Source: Diadophis punctatus similis (taxonomy: Eukaryota > Chordata > Lepidosauria > Squamata > Dipsadidae). Taken from it: a stretch of 64,000 nucleotides of DNA. The notes under the pieces were generated by a model that was given only the letters and a program-made list of their open reading frames with translations, searched no databases and was not told the DNA's origin. The position numbers and the translations under genes are program-made. The stretch lies in contig JALIGW010000003.1 in NCBI GenBank assembly GCA_023053685.1, positions 43,594,496-43,658,495 on the forward strand, in the 5' to 3' direction. The stretch's first letter is position 1. Every line of letters begins with the position of its first letter. This document shows positions 11,801-22,600 of the stretch, one piece after another.

Positions 11801-12860
11801 TAAAAATAAGTAATCCTATACATACAGAGACTACCCAGCCTCAGCAGAAAGCTATTGGTGCTGGGTAGTGTCCAGATTCAAAATGCAAAATGCAGCCCCA
11901 TCCATTTTTAATGGTAAATTAGGAAGGTTAGACTAGCTTTCCATAATGTCTACAGCTATTTAAAGGAAGTATGTTTCCTTCATGCTTAGAAGAAAATCAG
12001 GACTTCATATTCATGCTTATACTAATGAAACAGATAAATCAGATACTAAAACTTCTAGATTTGGTCTTAAAATTATGAATATAATTTATGAATAATAATT
12101 TGAAGAGCTATAACTAGCCTTTACACATGCTTATCATACCTATATAGGTATAGCATATCGAACAGAAATAGTCAAGAATAAATTAAATGCATACTTGGGC
12201 AACATAATTATACCCCTAGTGATATACAGAATTAAATATGTCTATATGGCATATTCTATTTTGGGCAATAATTTGGGACATCATTTAGGACAGCAGTAAA
12301 TATCTGACTTGTAGAATCTCATTGTTCACATAATTACAGTGTGACACCTTATTTATAATACCAAAAACTTGAATAAATGTTGGGATACACTAAAAGCTAT
12401 AATTTTCTACAGTGCATGAAAATTGATAAACATTTAAGTGCCTGCTTTAAAAGAAGGCTGTACTATCTGCATGGGATTCTGTATAATTTAAGAGAAAGAA
12501 AGCTGACATATACAGTAATCTGGAAGTCAAGTTAACTCCTTAACCATGCAACCAGCTAACATAAAATTAAAAGTATTCGTCATAATATTCATGGAAGAGG
12601 TTTGTGACATACATCAAGATGTTTAAATCCTAAGGTTGTTGGGCATGCTTTGTAGCCTACAGTTACAAAGATAAATTGATTATGTTATCTAGAGGGAGGA
12701 GGAAAAAGCAATGAAAACACAGCTCAGAATTTCCATTGGCAGCAATCAATGTGAATTAGGAACTCAGATATTTTACCAAACCCAGATAAACAGGCCAGTT
12801 TTATATTCCTGTGTATCCAGTCACCCCAGATTCCTCAAGGGCCCTGGGTGCCAACAAGAA
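11801..12860. other. Upstream flank of motilin, no repeat recognised
   Basis: AT-rich, repeat-poor sequence just upstream of the proposed MLN promoter. No open frame or repeat family stands out. Confidence 0.35.
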
Positions 12861-12867
12861 CATTTGT

Positions 12868-12903
12868 TGATGTCATGAGGTGCTGAGAGGGATTATAAAA
12901 AAG
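12868..12903 (+). promoter_or_regulatory. MLN: Putative MLN core promoter (CRE-like site and TATA box)
   Basis: A TGATGTCA CRE-like octamer at 12868-12875 precedes a TATA box (TATAAAAAAG, 12894-12903). A start site would fall near 12925. A GTAAGC donor follows within 65 bp, so this reads as promoter, short leader exon and intron. No other gene in the right orientation would use it. This is inference from motifs and position. Confidence 0.55.
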
Positions 12904-12924
12904 CTGTGTGATTGCAGAGAAGAG

Positions 12925-12984
12925 ATAGGAGAGAACCTCAGTTAAGACCAACATCTGCAAAAAAGAAGACAAGGCTTTCATTAG
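12925..12984 (+). other. MLN: Putative non-coding exon 1 of motilin
   Basis: From the expected start below the TATA box, about 60 nt run to ..CATTAG|GTAAGC, a good 5' splice site with GT at 12985. The segment has no ATG. From memory, mammalian motilin genes have an untranslated first exon and place the ATG at the start of exon 2. The coding exon at 19511 likewise begins one base after its acceptor AG. The intron would be about 6.5 kb. Boundaries at the 5' end are estimates. Confidence 0.5.
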
Positions 12985-15052
12985 GTAAGCATTCTACACA
13001 TTCAATTCTATGCTAGAAAGTTTTTCAGTAAAACAATTGTGTTTGCTATTCTTCTATTTCTCCTTATATGAATATTTTGTGAAATTTGCAGGGCAAAATT
13101 TAAACGGTATGCTAAATTTACCATAGATATAAGTTAAACCACATTTGTTCATCTTATAATTGTCTTGTACGTAGACCTGACAAAAGTAAATTTTAAAAAT
13201 CTAGTGCCATATTAATCAGTACTTTTCTCAAAAATCACTAAATAGTTGATATGACTCAAAGCCAAAGAAGGAGTGATATTTGCCATGCAGTCTGTTTCTC
13301 TTATAGCTTAATTTTGTTTAACAAATAGCTGGCTTGGGAGCTCTAACCTCCTGCTATGGTCCTGAGTGAGTTGGAAGCTCTTCTCTATTATGTGCCTACT
13401 GCTCACTAAGGAAAGAAAGCTCTTCAGTTACTTCCATTACAAATAGCAGATGGGGAAATTTTTGATCTGGATCAGGGTGGGATCAAGAAAACACAACTCT
13501 ACCAACTATTCTTTGGAGAAATACCAGCCAGTCGGATATTTCTCCAAGCATGAAATCTTTGAATATTTAAAGGGCAAATAAAAAGCAAAAATGCACCACC
13601 TTGTTGGGTCTCTCTAGGCTGACCGAATTATAGAGGCAAAAGCAATTGTGAAACAAGACAGAAAGATTTTTCCTGAGCCTTTGTGTTTCTTTGTATTGTT
13701 TTCCCACTTTTTCTGCCCTTAAACGATCAGAAAACAGGGTAATGAAAGTGGATCCAGCTCCCAAGATAACAATTTAGACTCTCTTGTTTTGGAAGTATTG
13801 CTGATTTACAAACAGGAAACACACTGTTTGCTTGGAAGGTATAATCAGAATATTAATGTAGAGAAGCTGGGTCCAGGTAGCGAAGCAATGAAGGGGCATT
13901 CAGGGATGTAACCAATCAGACTAAAGGAAACTGGAAGGCTTTTCCTGTCCTAGCAGAGAAATCACAAGGAAAATCCAGAACAAGCAAAAGAGGTAAACTG
14001 ATTTTGAGCCCTGATGAGATGACTAATACAATAATGTATTTGTGCAAAGGTAGGTATCACTGTTCAAAGCAGGAAGAAGGTTGTATTATATAGTTATGAG
14101 TATCCCCTTTTCAATCATGGCAAACCAAGAGCTATGATTCTGGTTCACTGAGCTTTATGGTGCAATTGGCTCAAAGCAATATCCAGAAATTCACTCTGAA
14201 TTTCTGGCTCTAGCATCCATTTTTAGACATGTAACAGCTGCTCGTGAAATGGTGTTCGATTTGTTTTATATTTTATTACATTATATATTATTCTTTTACC
14301 ACATAGAAGGGAAAAGTTTTTGCTTACACTCTGATTCATGAAGCCCTATTTGCAGGCTATGGGTCAACGTGGCAGAATTCCTTGTATAATGTTCTTGTTT
14401 TTCTAAATGATTGTTGGTCCTTTCTGGACATTTGAGAAGTATGATGTCTTTATTGTATTTTAACCGTTTATTTCGTATACTGCCCAGAATCATAACAGAT
14501 TGGTGTGCCCTATATAACTGATAATAAGTAAAACTAGATATTTTCTAGTTTGCGATGCACAGTGAAAACGGTGTCCATGAGAACTAGGAGCAGGCAAATA
14601 TGCTGCAGAATAGTAACAAAAAGTCTTAATGTTGAGTTTAAAAAATAGTTTTGAATTATCAAGTGTTTCTGAAAAGATAAATCAGCCAATTTATTTCACA
14701 GATATTTAGGCTATATCTTATTTATTACTGTATGCTTTAAAGGCTGATGGGCCAATAGCTGCAGGTAATTCTCAACTACATTTTTTATAGATGGACACCA
14801 TAATGGCTAAATTCCAGTGCTTTGATATTTGTGTGTTGCAATCAATTAAAATGAACAAGAGAGTTAAGGATAGGAGTCCAGTATTACTCAGGTCCAATCT
14901 ATGCTCTTAAGTAAAATCACCACAATAAATTAAACATAGTTTCTTGCCTTACCTCAGCAGAAATATCCTTGGTCTTTGAAAGGTGGGGGGAAAGTGTAGA
15001 TAGTGTAGATACATAGTGTACATTTTGAATGCACTATAACCGCACATCCAAT
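12985..15052. other. MLN intron 1, first part: no repeat recognised
   Basis: No mobile element or exon recognised. Open frames are at most 65 codons. Confidence 0.35.
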
Positions 15053-15140
<88 letters not shown>

Positions 15141-15218
15141 CAGGGAGGGAGGGAGGGAGGGAGGGAGGGAGGGAGGGAGGGAGGGAGGGAGGGAGGGAGG
15201 GAGGGAGGGAGGGAGGGA
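15053..15218. repeat. (TAGA)n then (GGGA)n compound microsatellite
   Basis: About 22 TAGA units (15053-15140) pass directly into about 19 GGGA/GGAG units (15142-15218). Both arrays are nearly pure. GATA-type arrays are abundant in snake genomes. Confidence 0.97.
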
Positions 15219-16546
15219 GAGATTAAAAATACTGTGTATATGATATAGTTAATTCCTTTTCTTCTACCATAACCTAAGTACTAAGAATATTGGTTTCAGA
15301 AACTGCACAGCATTATTAGTACATGAAGGCTTGATTGGAATTAAATCTGACCCAAGAGCAGTATCCATATAATGGTGAAAGTACTTTTAAAAATTAATTA
15401 ACTCTAAGGATTAAAGCTTCTAAGTATTTTGACCACACTTCATTAAGTTTGTTCATGAAAGAGCATTTAATAATTAAAACAATTCCTAAAAATGGTTTAC
15501 ATAATTGTTCCTTGCAATGCAGTATTGTTGTCCAGTCATGTTGAAAGTAGTTTACATCTGTCCCTTAAACTGAGGCTCCTACAGAGTGGGAGTGATAAAC
15601 TATGTTCTTGGCAGTATAACCTATCAAGGTGTATTAAGGAATTAAGCACATTAATGTAAATTGACCAGATGCATTTTTAGATTTCTTCTCACTACAGCTG
15701 TCTGATTTCATCCCTTTGTCAAAATGTATGGAAGGAAGAAGAGACTTGAAAATATAATAACAACAATACAAAATTCTCTTTTCTTGCAAAAACCAGAACT
15801 TTTTTCTCATCAGGGGATGAATTATAAGAAAAAATAAAAAAGACTAATCCATGCTACAAACTTCTCCATTTAAATATCTAAATATTCTGAAATACAGCTT
15901 TAAAACTACAATAAACATTTCATTTTAGCAATGCTGAGTGACAGTTTCAAATGCCTTGAAACTCAGTTATAAACGTGGTTATTTCTTAGTAACAGTCCAG
16001 TGATTTTGCAAGATCCCTCAGTCTTTATTTCATCAGCGAATAATCTAGTATTAGAGAAGAAAACAGAGACTCTAATCTCTTGTCCCAACTACAGGCATGG
16101 ATCAATTTATATGTACTAGAGACAATTTCCACTCCTTCCTTTCTCATCTTGAGTTTTCCAATAGCCTGATTTTCAGGTTTGGCACACTCTACTTTGTTTC
16201 TCTGGATTGTGAGAAATTAGGCTTGATTGCCCACCAAGCTAGGCATGAACTTTGTTTGAAACAAGTTCCAATGCTGATCTGGAGGACAAACATAAAATAT
16301 AAACCAGGTTCACACAACACATTGAACCATAATGTGAATTGGTGTAATATGTCAGCCAAATAACAGTTTGCTGATTTGGATATAACAACAACCAACCATT
16401 TGCCTGGACCTAGAAATGAACGGGGAATTGGAAAACTGAAGGCTGGAGCAAGATGAAGTTCATATGTAAATCTAAGGATGGCCACAATCTTAGAATTGCA
16501 TGTGAATTATGCCATGCTGGAATCATATATCCCACTAAACTTTTAT
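15219..16546. other. MLN intron 1, second part: no repeat recognised
   Basis: No exon or repeat family recognised. Overlapping open frames of 88 and 98 codons on opposite strands near 16.1-16.5 kb have no supporting features. Confidence 0.35.
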
Positions 16547-16554
16547 GTGATTTG

Positions 16555-16894
16555 CAGTGGTGGGATTCAAATTTTTTACTACTGGTTCTGTGGGCGTGGC
16601 TTGGTGGGCATAGTGTGGCTTGGTGGGCATGGCTTGGTGAGCATGGCAGGGGAAGGATACTGTAAAATCTCCATTCCCATCCCACTCCAGGGGAAGGTTA
16701 CTGCAAAATCTCCATTTCCACCCGATCAGCTGGGACTCGGGAGGCAGAGAATAGATGGGGGCAGGGCCAGTCAGAGGTGATATTTACCGGTTCTCCGAAC
16801 TACTCAAAATTTCCACTACCAGTTCTCTGAACTACTCAAAATTTCCACTGCTGGTTCTCCAGGACTGGTCAGAACCTGCTGAAACCCACCTCTG
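16555..16894. mobile_element. hAT family B element, copy 2, perfect TSD
   Basis: Starts CAGTGGTGGGATTC and ends AACCCACCTCTG. GTGATTTG is duplicated perfectly at 16547-16554 and 16895-16902. Inside are two copies of the ACTGxAAAATCTCCATT block and two copies of an 'AACTACTCAAAATTTCCACT' block. It lies in MLN intron 1. Confidence 0.9.
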
Positions 16895-16902
16895 GTGATT
16901 TG

Positions 16903-17799
16903 ACTGATTCTGGAATAACGGGATATGTTAACTCAAACACTGCAGTTTGTAAAGCATGAGCTATAGCTTAATAGTAAAGGTGTCCTAACTCACTCTGTTT
17001 TGTTAAGCAACCAAAAAAATGTAGAGTGATGTGAGGACCCAGAAGTAGCCTTCTGCTTAATCTAATCACACTATCAGGTGTTCCTTAATTAGAAGATAGA
17101 CTGCCTTCTATAAAGAGCTACCTGGTTCCCTCTAGTCAACTTTTGAGAATGAACAGATGTAAGAAACAATTGGGTATTTTTGAAAGTGCACTTTAGTTGT
17201 TGAACAGCTCAATTTTAAGGTAAATTCTCAATAATTACTTATGAAAATATTGGAATATGACCGAGGTACGAGGCAAACACAGATGTCCCTCAGCAACTTA
17301 GAAAAAATACTGGTTTAGAGAAAGTATTTCTTGTAGCTTTTGACTTTGTTTTCAGCTCAGAGAAGAATGTTTTCTAAATACATCTAAAAGAGCTACAATT
17401 GCATATCAGTAGGGCATTGGTGATTTACAAGTCTAAAAAAGAGATTTTGTATTATTGAGTTTAAATAAGAATTTATCAAAATCATAATTTATATTTTGTA
17501 CAACTTAAAATGCTATTTGTTTAATGCATTTACATTTTGTCTTTTTATTCATTTTTTAAGTCAAGATAGTTGGCACTTAACATCTTACACCCTGGACTAC
17601 AAATACCAATGCGGGAATGACATGAAAAAGTGTCCTTAAAAATAAGTCTTGTTCCTATTTGAATTCCTATTCTATACTGAAAAGCAAACATATTGTGATT
17701 AAAACTCTCAGAATTGCCAGCCAACATGGACTAGTAGTCCTCACATTTTGAAGGTGCCAGACTAAAGAAAGCAGTTGTAAAATGGACATTCACACATAC
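16903..17799. other. MLN intron 1, third part: no repeat recognised
   Basis: AT-rich sequence with no exon or mobile element recognised. Confidence 0.35.
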
Positions 17800-17807
17800 A
17801 TGCATAT

Positions 17808-18058
17808 CAGAGGTGGGTTCCTCCCGGTTCGGGCCGGTTCTATGGAACCAGTAGTAACTTGGCGGCCTGGGTCGCTGGAACTGGCAGCAACCCATGCCTG
17901 CCACGCCCCCGAACTGGCACTCTCGGGGGTTTTTTCATCTTGTTTTTTGCTTCTGCGCACACGCAGAAGCTGGGTTTTTTAGCACTGCACATGCGCGCGC
18001 ACCCGCACGACTCGTTAAGGAGTGAACCGGCAGCGAAGAAAAGCAGAACCCACCCCTG
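17808..18058. mobile_element. hAT family A element, copy 2, perfect TSD
   Basis: Starts CAGAGGTGGGTTCCTCCC and ends AGAACCCACCCCTG. ATGCATAT is duplicated perfectly at 17800-17807 and 18059-18066. The interior has a GCTTCTGCGCACACGCAGAAGC hairpin region near 17949 and an ACATGCGCGCGCAC stretch. It lies in MLN intron 1. Confidence 0.92.
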
Positions 18059-18066
18059 ATGCATAT

Positions 18067-19509
18067 GCATACATACATAATACATAAATATACATGAATG
18101 ATAGTGATTGGGAAGAACTGAACTCCTGAGACTAAAGTAGCACCTAAATCTATTGGCAGAAGTTTTTGCCTCTGAAGATTGGTTAGTGAAAGTTCAGTCA
18201 TTATGCATGTGCCATCAAAATGCTAATTGCATTGTTCAAATAAATATTAACACAGATTAAGTTCTGAAATGGTCATGTTCACTGGGAATAATAGAAATGG
18301 AAGTCCATAAATATCTGGAACGCAAAGGTTGAACAGACCATTCTAAACAAGAGATACAGATTTAGTTTGCATATGCTAAGCCATGTTTAACTATGGTGTA
18401 CTGAAAAAAGCCCATTCTTGCCTGGGTTAACAGTACAGCAAGCAAACATGGATTATGAAAAACAATGGTTGGAATAAAGCACTGTGCTAAACCTGAACCA
18501 AACAAGGCATGAGGAGTCCTTGGTGTTCTCTGAGCTTCCTTGTTTTCTTGCTCAGAGAGCAAGGGTTGCTCAGAACTGCAAATATTCTCCTTTATTAGCA
18601 AACAAGGCTAATAATGCAAATAAAAACCAAAAACATCACATTTTCAGGATGCATTCTATGTTGTATTTAATTCCAAGAAAAGGTATAAATAAGATCGCAA
18701 TTGCATGCTTTGTTAAGAGCATGGCTTGCAGTCAAACGGTTTTTATTTTATCTTATTTATTTTTTTAGGAAAAAAAGAATGGTTTAGGCCAAAGTACAAG
18801 AGAAGATTTCCCTCTTTTTGTAAAACAGTGGGGAAAGAGTTAAAACTCCCTTTTTCGTTTGCTGCAGTAAATCGGGGGCTCTGCAATTAGAATTCTAAAA
18901 GAAAGGGCTGATATGACTGCAAGCTATATATACACAGATAATCCTACACTGATCTCATAACTGGGAACTAGCATCTGGTTTTGACCTGTACACATATTGC
19001 ATGTCAAGTCTTAAAGTGGCTGTTTTGCTTTTGTATAAGAAAGGTTGTGTGAACCCAGCCATTTTAGCTGATAAAACATGGCTTCGGGTTTAGCATGCTG
19101 GATGGACTCACCAAAACCTCTTTTTTCCCACTCAAACGTATGATTAAAGAAAACCTACTTTAGAAAGATGTGCCAATTGACATGTAAATTGCAGAGATTC
19201 AAAAGGCCTAAAGAAAGATTTTTTGCTAAAATAACCCCAGTGAAACAGTGCACTGAAGCCGTAGAATTATATTTCATAGTTATCACATTTGTGGGAGGTT
19301 CTTTCCAGCCAGGAATAAGAAACAATTGCTTAACTTTAAGTAAGACCATAATTTCTAGCTAATATACAGCCACAGTTGAAAATATTAGACAAATATGGAC
19401 TCAGAAGTCAAAGAATGATGCCTGGAAAAAAAATCATAATCTTTTGTGATCAGTGTCATTTTTTTCATTATTATTAATTTGTTTTCAATTAATTTTTTTA
19501 AAGCTTCAG
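18067..19509. other. MLN intron 1, last part: no repeat recognised
   Basis: No mobile element recognised. The intron ends with a T-rich tract and the CTTCAG acceptor at 19507-19509. Confidence 0.4.
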
Positions 19510-19510
19510 G

Positions 19511-19627
19511 ATGGTTCCAAAGAAGGTGATAACAAGTCTTGTGCTCCTCTACATAACAGCCATGTTGGCTAAAGAGAGTGAAGGGTATCTTACCTTCTAT
19601 AGTCGTGAAGATTTCAGAAGAATGCAG
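19511..19627 (+). CDS. MLN: MLN first coding exon: signal peptide and start of hormone
   Basis: 39 codons in phase 0. The acceptor CAG ends at 19509 and the donor is CAG|GTGAGC at 19628. It encodes the signal sequence and mature residues 1-14. As recalled for mammals, the hormone is split between two exons just before Glu-Lys-Glu. Confidence 0.95.
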
Positions 19628-22600
19628 GTGAGCTTCTCGAGAAATGGGTCAATGACCAGAAATTACCAGTATATGTAGCTGAATGTGGCTGAGCTTTAAA
19701 TCCAGTTCCAGGGATCTCCAAGAAGATCTGAACAATAAAACTGTTGGATTCTGAGACTGAAGAGGCTGGAGACAGTAGAAGTGACTTAACAGCTCTTTAT
19801 TAAGTGAAGTAGTAACCAGCAAAGAACCAGCCCGGCAGCTCCCTTTAAATAGAAGGCTGCCGGCTGGGTTAACCAATCAGGGATCTTTATTTTCCCACTC
19901 TGCCAGCTGGGTTAACCAATAGGGATCTTTATTTTCCCGCTCTGCAAAGCGGACCTTGGTGTAAGCAGTTACTCAGATTCAAACCTCAGATTCAACCTTA
20001 ATACATAACAAAGACCATCCTTTTTCTATCCAGAACTCCAAAGGTCAATAGCTAGTCAGTTTAGCCAATACTGAGCTAAATGGACCAATGTCTGACTTGG
20101 AGTAGGATATCATCTTATATTCTAGTGATTGGATTTCCTTCCGCTTCTTCGAATCCTTTCTGTTCACCATTTTACTGCATTATTTTGTCCTCTAGCAATA
20201 TTTTACTATCATTTTATTCTCTAATCATTAGAAACCAGCTAGAATCTAGATTCAGAATTTGGCTTTGAGGTTAATAATTTAGATTTGCTTCCTGCCTTCA
20301 AATTTCACTGAAGTAGAATAATTGTCTATTTCTTAAAGAGTTATGATTATTCGGGTCTTGGCATTGTTGGGTTCAGTCTCTGAGGCAGCTGTCACACCAT
20401 CCAAATGAACCCATGGGCATTACCAAATTAATTCAAAGGAGACAAGATAATAAGAATTTCTTTAAGCAGAAATTGATGGAAAATTGAGCAGACCACTGTC
20501 TATATTCTCTGAGAAAAAGGTTCCTCACACTAGTCAAAACTTGTTCTATAGACGCTCAGCAATCAGCTAATGTATAAGAAAAGATCTTAAAGCCCAATAA
20601 TTAGCTGTAAGTTGCAGCTAGTCCCACCACAACATAATGAAGATTATGAGAACTAAAGCACTTCCAGTGTTTTAGCTCTTATTGATTCAATAGATTGCCA
20701 AAGAATCTGCAGCACAGGAATATCTGACTTACAGTATTTATCAACTTTGTGCCTACCCCAAATGTACTGCATGTTACTTTTGGTCAGGTCAACTGGAATT
20801 ATGGGTTGATGCCAGAGGTGGGTTCCTCCCGGTTCAGATCAGTTCGCCCGAACCAGTAGCAACACGTCACGATGACGTCACGGAACCGATTCTGTCGGTG
20901 CCAGTCCGTGGACACCGCCATCCTTTTTGGGGAATTTTTGGGGATTTTTTTTTAAACATTTTTTTTCTTCTGTGCATGCACAGAAACCAAGTTTCCAGCA
21001 CTGCGCATGTGTTGCCATCTTGTTTTTGGCTTATTTTATTTTATTTTTATTTTTCGGCACTGCGCATGTGCGCGCACAAAGCATGCACGTGCCCACGCGG
21101 CGCAGGAGGAAGCAAACCGGCAGCGAGGTAAGTTAGAACCCACCCCTGGTTGATGCCTAACTTACCTGTACAACATCAAATCGCAAAAGTTGATCTAATA
21201 TGTAGAACATGAAATAAAATTCAGCTTATGATTTGATGCAATGATGAAGAGATTGTGCTATGCCTGTGGGTCATATTCTTCAGTAAGTAAACCAGGACTC
21301 TGAATGTAAAAATAGTTTTTAAACACATGCTGTTAAGGGAACTGTCTATTGACAACTGTATCGCCTATGTAGCTGCATTTCTGTCATTATCTGCCCAAAA
21401 GCTGGCCTACTTGATTCTTGTATCCTTCCATACATCCCCAGGAGAAAGAAAAGAATCAAGCCCAGAAGAAATCGCTTGACACAAGAGATGTTGTTGAATT
21501 TGCAGATGAAGGGCAAGTAATCAAGGTACACTATTCTTTGGATTATGACAATTAAGCAGGTAGATATAGCAAGACAGCTTTTCTGAAATATCTCAGTGTA
21601 ACGGGGGGGGCTTACATACAGAGAAACCTAATGCAAGCCAAATTTATTGCAATATTCTTAGACTGAGACATTCGCAGGCAGGATCTGCTTTATTCTTTTT
21701 TTTTTTTTTTGCACAACTTGATATCCTGTAGGTTTCCAAAAACACTTTAGCTGATAAAAGTTCCCTTGCAATAAAAATACTATTATTATTATTATAAACT
21801 ATTCTAGTCTTCAAAATGAGATATACTTGAGTTGATTGAAAGAAAGATTATCATAAATCACTAGTCAAATATGAACGTTCGTTTCTTTTCTTTTGAGCTC
21901 ACATGAAGTTCAGTTCATTTGACTCAGTTGTTATCATTGATGAGTTCAAGTAATCAGGGACAGAAAAGTCTACTTCCCCCATTAATCAGAGAGAAAGGGG
22001 GGGGGATGTCTACTTGTTCGTTTAAAGGTAATACTGAATTATCCAGTTAATAACCTGGCAACAATATGGACAAATACCCCCATCTTGAACAATCCTTAGA
22101 TCTTCCAGGGACATTCTTTGGTCCTGTCTATCCACTGTTTTCTATCCTCTGTCTTACCAACCACTGTAGTTTTCTTCTAGTCCATCATCTTTTGAATCCT
22201 ATGTTCCAAGTTATGAGACTTGCTGATCTTAGAGGAGCAGCTAGTCTTTATCTGGCCAGGAATAAGTGTTTGTTACACTTCTTGTTAATTTTATTGTCTC
22301 CAAAGTCATCATTTGAAGATGCTTATCTTCTAAATCGTGACTAGAAAAACCATAATATCAACCATTTTGATCTTGTAATCATGGGGACATCTTCATCCTT
22401 CATGTTCTTGTCTAACATTGTCATTGTTTTTCCCTAAGATTAACACAGTTTCTATTTTAACTATTCTTCAACCCAAGAAAACTATCTACCAGTCCCACAT
22501 CCATAACGGCAGGAAAATTCCAGCCTAAACTCCAAAGAACTTATCTAGATAGGATAGCAGAAATGCAGAGAATATAAACATCCAACCATCTTGAAAGAAC

